From assembly GCA_034521955.1 (NCBI GenBank), contig JAXHLT010000003.1, forward strand, positions 620,001-684,000: a stretch of DNA of 64,000 nucleotides, written 5' to 3'. A program made the translations under genes and the position numbers. Shown in pieces: positions 1 through 7,615 of this stretch. This stretch comes from M55B127 sp034521955. GTDB taxonomy: Bacteria; Bacillota; Halanaerobiia; Halanaerobiales; M55B127. Below the pieces are notes generated by a model, which had not been told where the DNA came from, made no database searches, and worked only from the letters and a program-made list of their open reading frames with translations. Position 1 is the first letter of the stretch. Every line of letters begins with the position of its first letter.

Positions 1-52
1 ATTAATTCCTTTAAGTTAAAGGATTAAGGTATAAAAATATTTTCAAATACTT

Positions 53-79
53 GCAGGAATTTTTCCCTATAATGAGAAT
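53..79 (+). promoter_or_regulatory. Sigma-H-like promoter of spoVS
   Basis: A -35-like GCAGGAATT (53-61) is followed after 11 nt by TGAGAAT (73-79). This fits the Bacillus sigma-H pattern RnAGGAwww-N11/12-RnnGAAT, and spoVS is a known sigma-H gene in Bacillus. The preceding bases extend it to ATACTTGCAGGAAT, a 14-mer that recurs upstream of the gene at 20509. Confidence 0.6.
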
Positions 80-127
80 ATTAATAATACAATTCAATTT
101 AATATTATACAAGGGGGTAATGTAGAA

Positions 128-388
128 GTGGATGTATTAAAAGTTTCAGCAAAATCTGATCCAAATTCTGTAGCTGGTGCTTTGGCAGGAGTTCTTAGAG
201 AAGAAGGAAGGGCAGAACTACAAGCAGTAGGAGCTGGTGCTTTAAATCAAGGAGTAAAAGCAGTTGCCATTGCAAGAGGATATGTTGCACCAAGTGGTAT
301 CGATTTAATTTGTATTCCCGCTTTCACTGATATAGAGATTGATGGTGAAGAAAGGACTGCTATAAAGTTAATTGTTGAACCGAGATAG
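128..388 (+). CDS. spoVS: Stage V sporulation protein S (SpoVS)
   Basis: This 86-aa protein is nearly identical along its length to Bacillus SpoVS (VSAKSDPNSVAGALAGVLRE, AVGAGALNQGVKAVAIARG, FTDIEIDGEERTAIKLIVEP). SpoVS is a small Alba-like nucleic-acid-binding protein needed for late sporulation steps; its biochemical role is not settled. Translation starts at a GTG preceded by AAGGGGGT ten bases upstream. The gene stands alone between a sigma-H-like promoter and a rho-independent terminator. Orthologues also occur in diderm and non-sporulating bacteria, so presence does not prove sporulation. Confidence 0.97.
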   Translation: MDVLKVSAKSDPNSVAGALAGVLREEGRAELQAVGAGALNQGVKAVAIARGYVAPSGIDLICIPAFTDIEIDGEERTAIKLIVEPR

Positions 389-398
389 AGACTATTAT

Positions 399-432
399 AA
401 CCTGTTTGTCTTACTGGCAAGCAGGTTTTTTT
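399..432 (+). terminator. Rho-independent terminator after spoVS
   Basis: The arms AACCTGTTTG (399-408) and CAAGCAGGTT (418-427) pair over ten positions with one G-U pair and run into a T tract. Confidence 0.85.
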
Positions 433-465
433 ACGCTTTTTAATAAATAGATATGGAGGTAAATT

Positions 466-1323
466 ATGTTTGTAGACCTACATCTGCACACCACATATTC
501 TGATGGTTCTTTTACACCTGAAGAGTTAATATTAGAAGCTAAAAAGTTAAACTATTCAGCTATTGCTGTAACAGATCATGATACAGTAGCTGGTTTAAAT
601 CAAGTTATTCAATTTGGGAAAAAATATGGTATTGAAACTGTTCCCGGAATAGAATTTAACACTTCATATAAAAACTGTGATGTTCATATTTTAGGATATT
701 TTATAGATAGAAAATCAAATAAATTACTTAAACTACTAAAAAAAATTAAAGATGAACGTAGAGAAAGAATTGAAAAAATGATAAGATTACTAGATAAACA
801 GTTTGGATTCAAAATTAATATGAAAGAGATTAAAGAAATTAGTTCTAATAATATTCTTGGCAGAGGACATATTGCACGACTTTTAACTGAAAAAAATTAT
901 GTTGACAGTTGGGAAGAAGTTTTTAATAAATATATAGGCAGGGGAAAACCTGGTTATGTAGATCGAAATAAAATAACACCATTTGAAGCTATAGATATTA
1001 TCAAAGAAGCAGAAGGAATACCAGTAATTGCTCACCCTGGATTAATTACTAATCAGCAAATAATAGATCAATTAATAAACTATGGAGTTTCAGGAATTGA
1101 AGTTTATTATACTGAACATGATAATAAAATGACCGAAAAATATCTAAAATTTGCAAAAAGAAATGAACTATTAATTACCGGTGGTTCTGACTGTCACGGC
1201 CCTAAAAATAAGGAAGGAAAAAAACTTGGTAAAATCAAGTTGGACTATTGTTATTTAAAAGAACTCAAAAAGTATAAATCAATTCTAAATGATAAACCTT
1301 TTAAGAAGGATTTATTATCTTAA
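466..1323 (+). CDS. PHP-domain phosphoesterase (TrpH/YciV-like)
   Basis: This 285-aa protein opens with the PHP metal-binding motif DLHLHTTYSDG, followed by AVTDHDTV, VPGIEFN, IPVIAHPG and GGSDCHG near the C terminus. Together these supply the His/Asp ligands of a trinuclear metal site. Relatives include YciV/RNase AM of E. coli (5'-3' exonuclease on short RNA) and nucleotide 3',5'-bisphosphate phosphatases. The length matches the family, and it has no signal peptide, so it should be cytoplasmic. The ATG is preceded by TGGAGGT. The exact substrate cannot be told from sequence. Confidence 0.85.
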   Translation: MFVDLHLHTTYSDGSFTPEELILEAKKLNYSAIAVTDHDTVAGLNQVIQFGKKYGIETVPGIEFNTSYKNCDVHILGYFIDRKSNKLLKLLKKIKDERRERIEKMIRLLDKQFGFKINMKEIKEISSNNILGRGHIARLLTEKNYVDSWEEVFNKYIGRGKPGYVDRNKITPFEAIDIIKEAEGIPVIAHPGLITNQQIIDQLINYGVSGIEVYYTEHDNKMTEKYLKFAKRNELLITGGSDCHGPKNKEGKKLGKIKLDYCYLKELKKYKSILNDKPFKKDLLS

Positions 1324-1395
1324 CATAGAATTAAGTAAACTAGGATTAATATAATTTTAATTACTAAATATATCGAGGATAAGGAGTGTCAATTA

Positions 1396-2040
1396 ATGTA
1401 TAATGAAATTTATAATTTTATTTCACTTGGGGGACCAATGGCTATCCCTTTGATAATAACTTCAATATTTTCATTGGCAGTTATAATCGAAAAAGCAGTC
1501 TTTTTCATAAGAAGAAAAGACAATAGTTTAAGGCTTTTAAAAAGAATCGAACTTAAAGTTGAAAATGATGACATTATTGGAGCTTTAAATGAATTAAAAG
1601 GTGAAAAAGGTCCTAACGCTAAACTTTTATCTACAGCGCTTTCTCACTATCAAGAAGATCCTGATAGAATAAGAGAAGTACTACAGGCTGTTGGAGAAGA
1701 TGAAATCAAGAAGATGGAAAAACATCTACCTATATTAGATGTTGTTGCTATGATTTCTCCTTTATTAGGACTATTGGGAACTGTTTTAGGTATAATTAGC
1801 AGTTTCAATATATTAGGTACTGCAGCTGGAGCAGCTAATCCTGCCCAAATTAGTTCAGGTATTGCGGCAGCATTGATTAGTACTGCTATGGGATTAATAA
1901 TTGCTATTCCAACTGCTATTTTTTATTCCTATTATATTAATAAAGTAGAAGAAAAATCCCATGAAATGAACTTAAGTATGATTGATATCATGGATGTTAT
2001 CACAGACAGGAGTGAAAGAGATGTTCAAACCTACACATAA
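1396..2040 (+). CDS. exbB: ExbB/TolQ/MotA-family proton channel
   Basis: The 214-aa protein has an N-terminal membrane segment (about residues 14-38), a charged cytoplasmic loop, and two C-terminal membrane segments. The last region contains SPLLGLLGTVLGIISSFN and the small-residue-rich SSGIAAALISTAMGL typical of ExbB/TolQ. With ExbD it would form the inner-membrane motor that uses proton motive force to energise TonB. It starts the operon exbB-exbD-tonB; ExbD begins inside its last codons. A Tol-Pal role is less likely because a TonB-like gene follows directly. Confidence 0.9.
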   Translation: MYNEIYNFISLGGPMAIPLIITSIFSLAVIIEKAVFFIRRKDNSLRLLKRIELKVENDDIIGALNELKGEKGPNAKLLSTALSHYQEDPDRIREVLQAVGEDEIKKMEKHLPILDVVAMISPLLGLLGTVLGIISSFNILGTAAGAANPAQISSGIAAALISTAMGLIIAIPTAIFYSYYINKVEEKSHEMNLSMIDIMDVITDRSERDVQTYT

Positions 2041-2425
2041 AAAGAAAACATCTATTAACATAATTCCAATGATCGATGTTATCTTCTTTTTATTAGTGTT
2101 TTTTATGTTGTTTACATCTTTTAGATCAAATCCTTATGGAATGGAAATGCAGCTTCCTAAAGCTGTTACAGTAACAGAACAAAAACAAGAAAACTTTATA
2201 ATTAACATTAATGAAAACGGGGAATTTTTTCATGAAGGTGAAAACCTTCCAATCTCAAAAATAACTGAACTTGCACAACAAAAACATCAAGAAAACAATA
2301 GTATGGTTGTTATTATAAATGCCGATAGTAATACAAAATACAGTGCAATTGTTACAGTAATGGACGGTGTAAGAGAAGTAGGTATCTATAACCTTGCACT
2401 AGCAGCTGAAAAAAAAGATAGTTAG
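2021..2425 (+). CDS. exbD: ExbD/TolR-family biopolymer transport protein
   Basis: I take the ATG at 2021, because AGGAG lies 8 nt upstream and the protein then begins MFKPTHKKKTSINIIPMIDV, the normal ExbD opening. An earlier in-frame ATG at 1982 lacks this. The protein is 134 aa with one membrane helix (IDVIFFLLVFFMLFTSF) carrying the conserved Asp of the proton path, followed by a periplasmic domain. The gene overlaps exbB by 20 nt, suggesting translational coupling. Confidence 0.9.
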   Translation: MFKPTHKKKTSINIIPMIDVIFFLLVFFMLFTSFRSNPYGMEMQLPKAVTVTEQKQENFIININENGEFFHEGENLPISKITELAQQKHQENNSMVVIINADSNTKYSAIVTVMDGVREVGIYNLALAAEKKDS

Positions 2426-2436
2426 GTGGTGTTAAT

Positions 2437-3288
2437 ATGTTTAATAATGACAGGAATCGTTTATTCCTGTATGTAACTATATCATTAATATTCCACCTTC
2501 TTTTGTTTTATTTTTTCCCCTTCGGTTTTCTACAAGGGTTTAGTAATGAAGATGCAACCGGTGAAAACTTCGGTTATGTTCAATATGTAGATTTTCAAAC
2601 TCAATCAAATACTCAAACTGAAGAACAAACTGAGCCTGAAAATATAGCAGAAGAACCTGAAGAAGAACCCGAGCCTGAACCAGAACCGGAACCCGAACCT
2701 GAGCCAGAACCTGAACCGGAACCCGAACCAGAGATTGAAGAGGAAACAGTAGAAGAAACCAATGATCAAGATATTGAAATAGCTCAAGAAGAACCAGAAG
2801 AAGTAGTGGAAGAAGAACAAAACAATCAAGAACAGGAAGTTATAACTAGTGAGGAAAGTGACACAGAAATAGAAGTCAGTCAACAAGATAGTCAAACTGA
2901 AGAAGAGGATGCACAAGAAGAACAAGAAGAACAAGAAAGTGAACCTGTTGAGGAAGAACCAACTCCTCCACCTCCACCAACAGCTGGTGAATTAATCGGT
3001 TTATCACCAAAACCAGTTTATCCTAAATATTTGGTTAGTGAAGCTCAAAGTGGAAAGGTAGCTTTAAATGTTACAGTTAGCCAAAATGGAGAAGTTGAAA
3101 ATATCATTATTACTAATTCAAGTGATATAGATAGTATGGATAGAAATGCTAGGTTAACTATTGAAAATGGATGGGAATTTAGAAGTTATGATAAACGTTA
3201 TGAAATTAATGTAACAGTTAACTTTAATATAGATCAAAATGGAAATCCAAATGTAGATGTAGATATAGGAAATGTAAACTTTCTCTAA
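2437..3288 (+). CDS. tonB: TonB-like energy transducer with Glu-Pro linker
   Basis: This 283-aa protein has an N-terminal membrane anchor (about residues 8-28) and a long acidic linker with about a dozen tandem EP dipeptides (residues 70-100) plus Glu/Gln-rich stretches. A TonB C-terminal domain follows from about residue 185 (PKPVYPKYLVSEAQSGKVAL, VTVSQNGEVENIIITNSS). The linker would span a periplasm, so the gene implies an outer membrane. An EP linker is unusual beside the EP/KP mix of E. coli TonB; here lysine is nearly absent. No TonB-dependent receptor lies in the window. Confidence 0.85.
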   Translation: MFNNDRNRLFLYVTISLIFHLLLFYFFPFGFLQGFSNEDATGENFGYVQYVDFQTQSNTQTEEQTEPENIAEEPEEEPEPEPEPEPEPEPEPEPEPEPEIEEETVEETNDQDIEIAQEEPEEVVEEEQNNQEQEVITSEESDTEIEVSQQDSQTEEEDAQEEQEEQESEPVEEEPTPPPPPTAGELIGLSPKPVYPKYLVSEAQSGKVALNVTVSQNGEVENIIITNSSDIDSMDRNARLTIENGWEFRSYDKRYEINVTVNFNIDQNGNPNVDVDIGNVNFL

Positions 3289-3311
3289 TCTCTATATGGG
3301 AGGTTTAATCA

Positions 3312-5288
3312 TTGAAAAACAGTCAAAAAACGATATTGATATCATTTTTACTTATTACATTAATATTTATTTCAATATCAGCATCGGCACAGTCTGATGT
3401 TTTTAATGAAGTAGATAAAAATGATAATCTAAGATTAGGTAATGATTATATAGTAATTGTTATCAACCAAGATGAAAATGCAAAAGGTAGATTTGCCATT
3501 GAAACCACAGGTGGAGCACCTATGGATCCTAATGATAATAATAAGCCATTAGTATATGGAAGACCTAAACCATGGACTTCATATACAACTGTTAAGGTTA
3601 ACAACATAAACTATGTATTTGGAGGCTCTACTAAAAGAAGAGCTGGTTCCGATGCTGAATATGGTGAAGTTACTCAAGGACCGGTAATCAGAAATAATCA
3701 AATATATACCAGCAGCTTAGTAGATAATATAAAAGTTGAACAGATTTTATCAATAGTAAAAAGTTCTACAACAGGATTATTTGATACAGCACAAATTAAA
3801 TATAGAATTCTAAATGCGAGTAATGAAACCAAAGAAGTTGGTTTACGTGTTATGCTTGATACAATGTTAGGACAAAATGACGGTGCACCATTTAGATTAA
3901 CAGACCGGGCAGTAACTACTGATAATCTTTATCTTAAAGAAGAACTACCAATTTTTTGGCAGGCTTTTGATAGTATCACTAATCCCACTGTTACATCACA
4001 GGGTACCTTTAAAGGACCAGGTGTAACTGGACCAGATCGGGTATACTTTTCTGACTGGGGAAGTTTAGCTGATGGAGTATGGAACTTTGATTTTAATCCA
4101 GAACAGGAATTTATTAGAAAAGGTGAATATGAAATAGATAGTGCAATAGCTATGATGTGGGAACCAAAAATGCTAGAACCCAATGAAGAAATTACTTATG
4201 TAACTAATTATGGTTTAGGTGGAATTAAAGTTGTTCCTGGACTATTAGCATTAGGTGTAACATCACCTGCTGAATTCACATTTGATGATAACAATCAATA
4301 CTTCCCGGTTGTAGCTTATGTTGAAAATACATCTGAAATAACAGCTGACAATGTTAAAATTGAAATTGATTTACCAGAGCAGTTCAGAACTGTAAATACT
4401 GTGCAACAATTAGGTGATATTGAATCTAGAAAAACCGCACAGATAAGTTGGCAGGTAAGACCTACTTCTGATGAAATACCTGGCAATATGACCTACAGAG
4501 TAAGGGTTACAGCAGATAATACTGACTCCAATGAAGTTCAAAGAGATATAAGATTTGTAGGACCACCTATGATTCAAACTGAAATTACACTTGAAGAAAG
4601 TTTAGGAAAAGAAAAAGGAAGAATAACTCCAAATCCTTTTGACCTAAATGTAAAGTTAACAAATATTGGAGGCTCAACATTATTTGATGCAAAAACTAAT
4701 ATTGCTTTACCACCAGGACTTAATTTAGCAGATAAAGAAGTTAACAGAAAATATCTAGGATATATTGAAAGCGGAGAAAGTGTTAATGTAAACTGGTCAG
4801 TAAAAGTATTGAATGTAACAGGGGAAATGCCTTACTCAATCGATATTAGCGGTCTTAATAATTATATGAAGTCCACAAGAGAAAATCTAGATATACCAGA
4901 ACTAAATCCCTTTATATATTTAAAAGAAGTTGAAAATGGACAAAGTTACAAGACATATAATTTAATTGGTGAAAATTTATTAAGTGTAAACAATTTAAAC
5001 TTAGAAATCAATTTTAATCAAAATACTCACCGTATTAATTATATATTCCCTGGTGATATTTTTGTACAAAATGATAAAATAATACTCTGGGAAAGTCCAA
5101 TACAATCAGATGGAAAAATACAAGTCCAAGAAACATTACCTGAAGACGCTAACTCAGGAATTATTGCAACAATACAGTTTGCAAAGACAAATGAAGGACC
5201 CTTAGATTTAATGATTAATAATATATCAGCAAATGATGAACAAAATAATAATATTAATATAAATTATGAAAATTTAAAGGAGGAATAA
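3312..5288 (+). CDS. Secreted CARDB/DUF11-like surface or periplasmic protein
   Basis: The 658-aa protein starts at a TTG with GGGAGGT just upstream. It carries a clear signal peptide (KKT..ILISFLLITLIFISISASAQS, cleaved near residue 27). Residues about 310-410 and 430-530 look like two beta-sandwich domains of the CARDB/DUF11 type (EFTFDDNNQYFPVVAYVENTS; PFDLNVKLTNIGGSTLFDAK). The first 280 residues are not a family I recognise. It lies between tonB and an SLH protein, so an envelope role is likely. Function unknown. Confidence 0.7.
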   Translation: MKNSQKTILISFLLITLIFISISASAQSDVFNEVDKNDNLRLGNDYIVIVINQDENAKGRFAIETTGGAPMDPNDNNKPLVYGRPKPWTSYTTVKVNNINYVFGGSTKRRAGSDAEYGEVTQGPVIRNNQIYTSSLVDNIKVEQILSIVKSSTTGLFDTAQIKYRILNASNETKEVGLRVMLDTMLGQNDGAPFRLTDRAVTTDNLYLKEELPIFWQAFDSITNPTVTSQGTFKGPGVTGPDRVYFSDWGSLADGVWNFDFNPEQEFIRKGEYEIDSAIAMMWEPKMLEPNEEITYVTNYGLGGIKVVPGLLALGVTSPAEFTFDDNNQYFPVVAYVENTSEITADNVKIEIDLPEQFRTVNTVQQLGDIESRKTAQISWQVRPTSDEIPGNMTYRVRVTADNTDSNEVQRDIRFVGPPMIQTEITLEESLGKEKGRITPNPFDLNVKLTNIGGSTLFDAKTNIALPPGLNLADKEVNRKYLGYIESGESVNVNWSVKVLNVTGEMPYSIDISGLNNYMKSTRENLDIPELNPFIYLKEVENGQSYKTYNLIGENLLSVNNLNLEINFNQNTHRINYIFPGDIFVQNDKIILWESPIQSDGKIQVQETLPEDANSGIIATIQFAKTNEGPLDLMINNISANDEQNNNININYENLKEE

Positions 5289-5295
5289 TTTTAAA

Positions 5296-6117
5296 ATGAG
5301 AAAAGTTAGTAAACTACTAGTTCTTACTTTAGCAATTGTTTTGATGTTTTCAATTACAACCTTTGGAGCAGAAATTAAAGATGTCCCTGAAAGCCACTGG
5401 GCATATGATAGTGTTCAACAACTTGTAGAAAAAGGTTATTTATCATTATATGAGGATGACACCTTTAAAGGTACCAATAAAATTAGCAGATATGAACTTG
5501 CCGAGATAATTGCAAGGATGTTAAACGATACTGTAAGTGGACAAGTGGATATGAGTGAAGAAGATGTTAATACTTTAAGAGAACTCTCTTTAGAGTTCAG
5601 AGATGAGCTTGTTGATATTGCGAATAAACAAAATACATTCTCAAATAATTTGCAACAAGTACAAAAGAAAAATGTTATTCAGGATGAAGCTATTGGACAA
5701 ACTAGTGAAAAAATAAATGAAGTTCAAGAAGAAGTAAGACAAATTATTGATGAAATTGTAATTGTAAAAGAGTTAAATAATCAAGTAGATAGTTTATCTA
5801 CAAGAGTTTCTACATTAGAAGAAGATTTAGATTCAACAAATACTCAACTAGCAGAAAAAGATCAAATGATTGCAGACCTAAGAGATGAACTTCAGGGTAC
5901 TGATATTCAAGAACTTAAAGATAGAAACTCTGTCCTTGAATCAAAGGTAAGCAGTCTTCAGAGCAGATTACAGGAATTACAAGAAAATGTTAATAACAAC
6001 AATGACCAGCTAGCACAATTAAACGATCCAGAAAGCGAAAAAAGTAATTTTGAAGGAAATAAAACAACACTATATTTAGGTGCTGCAGTATTATTAGCAC
6101 TTCTTTTAGGAACTTAA
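5296..6117 (+). CDS. SLH-domain envelope protein with coiled coil and C-terminal membrane anchor
   Basis: The 273-aa protein has a signal peptide (to about residue 25), one S-layer homology domain (DVPESHWAYDSVQQLVEKGY, then KISRYELAEIIARML), and a long coiled coil (residues about 95-245). It ends in a hydrophobic segment (TLYLGAAVLLALLLGT). In diderm Firmicutes, SLH domains hold outer-membrane proteins to peptidoglycan (OmpM). This one has no beta-barrel after the coiled coil, so it may be a tether or spacer between peptidoglycan and a membrane. It follows the previous gene by 7 nt. Confidence 0.8.
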   Translation: MRKVSKLLVLTLAIVLMFSITTFGAEIKDVPESHWAYDSVQQLVEKGYLSLYEDDTFKGTNKISRYELAEIIARMLNDTVSGQVDMSEEDVNTLRELSLEFRDELVDIANKQNTFSNNLQQVQKKNVIQDEAIGQTSEKINEVQEEVRQIIDEIVIVKELNNQVDSLSTRVSTLEEDLDSTNTQLAEKDQMIADLRDELQGTDIQELKDRNSVLESKVSSLQSRLQELQENVNNNNDQLAQLNDPESEKSNFEGNKTTLYLGAAVLLALLLGT

Positions 6118-6118
6118 A

Positions 6119-6736
6119 ATGAAAAGTATAGTTATAAAAATTACTTCCTTTTTATTAATATTTTTGTTGCTAGTAATGATAAACTCAGTTATTTTCACAA
6201 ATCCTGTATTTACTAAAAAAGCATCTGCAGCTGGTTTGGAAAATAATGATATTCTAACTGGTCTTGGAATTGCAGCTATCCTGTATATATTATTTGAATC
6301 AATGGATAATGATAATTTAGTTGAACCAAAGGTAGATAAAAATAACTTACAAGATAATCAAAATATTGAAATAAGTATTGATTCAATAAATGTAAACCTT
6401 CTTGCTAAAGCAATTTATGCTGAAGCAAGGGGAGAGTCATTTGAAGGTCAAGTAGCTGTTGGTGCAGTTATAATCAACAGAATGAACTCTCCAAAATTTC
6501 CTAATACAGTAGAGTCAGTACTCTATCAACCAGGACAGTTTAAATGTGTTGAAGATGGTCAAATAAATCAGGTGCCGAATCAAAACGCCTATAGAGCTGC
6601 TAGAAGAGCTGTTGATGGTGAAGATCCTTCAAAAGGAGCATTATTCTTCTTTAATCCTGATAAGTCCGAAAACCCGGCAGCATTTGATCGTTATGAGGTT
6701 ACTGTAAGAATTGGAGATCATATTTTTGCTAAATAA
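6119..6736 (+). CDS. SleB-like cell-wall hydrolase
   Basis: The 205-aa protein has an N-terminal hydrophobic segment (residues about 7-28), a second hydrophobic stretch, and a C-terminal hydrolase_2 (SleB/CwlJ) domain. That domain contains the conserved LLAKAIYAEARGE with the catalytic Glu, QVAVGAVIINRM, and PGQFKCV. SleB enzymes are lytic transglycosylases acting on spore cortex or vegetative wall. The peptidoglycan-binding domain of spore SleB is missing, so a vegetative remodelling role in this envelope operon is as likely as germination. The start codon lies 2 nt after the SLH gene's stop. Confidence 0.8.
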   Translation: MKSIVIKITSFLLIFLLLVMINSVIFTNPVFTKKASAAGLENNDILTGLGIAAILYILFESMDNDNLVEPKVDKNNLQDNQNIEISIDSINVNLLAKAIYAEARGESFEGQVAVGAVIINRMNSPKFPNTVESVLYQPGQFKCVEDGQINQVPNQNAYRAARRAVDGEDPSKGALFFFNPDKSENPAAFDRYEVTVRIGDHIFAK

Positions 6737-6775
6737 AACATCTAGAAGAAGATGATAAATATATTAAATATAATT

Positions 6776-6806
6776 GGAGAGGGTTAATTCCCTCTTCATT
6801 TTTTTA
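6776..6806 (+). terminator. Terminator of the envelope operon
   Basis: AGAGGG (6778-6783) pairs with CCCTCT (6790-6795) around a TTAATT loop and is followed by a T-rich tract. Confidence 0.75.
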
Positions 6807-6815
6807 TATACATTT

Positions 6816-6901
6816 TGTAAAGTATGCTTGACATTATGTACAGGTTGTATTACAATTAATTAGTAAATATTTTTTATTTACATTGTAAAGCAAGCTTTAC
6901 A
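6816..6901 (+). promoter_or_regulatory. Promoter with candidate repeated operators for the XRE module
   Basis: TTGACA (6828-6833) and TACAAT (6851-6856) are 17 nt apart. A perfect inverted repeat, TGTAAAGC-AA-GCTTTACA, lies at 6884-6901. A near copy (TGTAAAGTATGCTTGACA) at 6816-6833 covers the -35, and a third TGTA-N10-TACA element at 6837-6854 covers the spacer and -10. All three are 18 nt long. The likely ligand is the XRE protein encoded at 7308, which would make this autorepression (inference). Confidence 0.65.
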
Positions 6902-6926
6902 TAATAATCAGTTGGAGGTTTTAATC

Positions 6927-7298
6927 ATGAAAAAGAAAACTTATGAAACAATAGGAAAGATATTTCCTATAATTGTTGGTTTAGGAGTTGTTGTTGGAAT
7001 ATTTATGGATAGTTTTATTGTACCTCTTATTATTATAGGTATAGGAGTTCCTTTTATTATGTGGTCAAAGACTAGAGTAAAAGAAGTAATAGAAGATGAA
7101 AGAGATCAAGTAATAGGTAGTAAAGCACTGAGAAGATCAGTTGTAACATTTTCATTATTAGCCACTTTTATTGGATTAATTCTATATATTCAGGGTGGAG
7201 AGATGAAAATGGCTTTATCCCATACTTTATTAGGTAGTGTTTCATTTATTTTAATCCTTTATATAATCTTTTTTGCTTATCTAGAAAGAAAAATGTAG
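6927..7298 (+). CDS. DUF2178-type integral membrane protein
   Basis: I use the ATG at 6927, preceded by TTGGAGGT; the in-frame TTG at 6912 is inside that ribosome-binding site. The 123-aa protein has about four membrane segments: two at the N terminus, then a charged loop (RVKEVIEDERDQVIGSKALR), then two more. Proteins of this kind are typically encoded beside small XRE regulators, as here, where the next gene begins ten bases downstream. Function unknown; a sensor or partner of the regulator is plausible. Confidence 0.7.
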   Translation: MKKKTYETIGKIFPIIVGLGVVVGIFMDSFIVPLIIIGIGVPFIMWSKTRVKEVIEDERDQVIGSKALRRSVVTFSLLATFIGLILYIQGGEMKMALSHTLLGSVSFILILYIIFFAYLERKM

Positions 7299-7307
7299 GT
7301 GATCTTG

Positions 7308-7508
7308 ATGAAAAACAATCTTAAAGTATTAAGAGCAAAACATGATTTAACACAACAGGACTTGGCTGAAAAAGTAGATGTAACAAGACAAACAATAATA
7401 TCTATTGAAAAACAAAAGTATGAACCTTCTTTATCTTTAGCTTTTAAACTAGCTAACTATTTTGAAGTAAAAATTGAAGATATGTTTACGTTTGAAGAAG
7501 GAAATTAA
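7308..7508 (+). CDS. Small XRE-family HTH transcriptional regulator
   Basis: This 66-aa protein is almost entirely a Cro/C1-type helix-turn-helix (LKVLRAKHDLTQQDLAEKVD, VTRQTIISIEKQKYEPSLSL), resembling YozG/YvaO-type repressors. The ATG at 7308 is chosen because AGGTG (7297-7301) lies at normal distance; the in-frame GTG at 7299 is part of it. It probably binds the palindromes upstream of its operon and controls the preceding membrane-protein gene. Confidence 0.88.
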   Translation: MKNNLKVLRAKHDLTQQDLAEKVDVTRQTIISIEKQKYEPSLSLAFKLANYFEVKIEDMFTFEEGN

Positions 7509-7548
7509 AAAGAGAGTAGTTGATTTTTTCTACCACTCTCTTTTTAAT
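7503..7548. terminator. Bidirectional terminator between the XRE gene and gyrA
   Basis: AATTAAAAAGAGAGT (7503-7517) and ACTCTCTTTTTAATT (7534-7548) are perfectly complementary. The A/T ends give a T tract on either strand, and both flanking genes converge on it. Confidence 0.85.
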
Positions 7549-7615
7549 TACATTTATATTTAATTTTTAAATAGTTTACTAAATATCTTTAACTAAAAAG
7601 AACTGTTACAGTATT

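Noticed and set aside
2665..2735. The GAACCTGAACC-type repeats in tonB as a CRISPR or satellite array
   Set aside because: They are in-frame EP codons of the TonB linker with synonymous variation; there are no spacers.
2605..2934. Long minus-strand open frame inside tonB
   Set aside because: It is the antisense shadow of the EP-repeat and Glu-rich coding region; it has no ribosome-binding site and no sensible protein composition.
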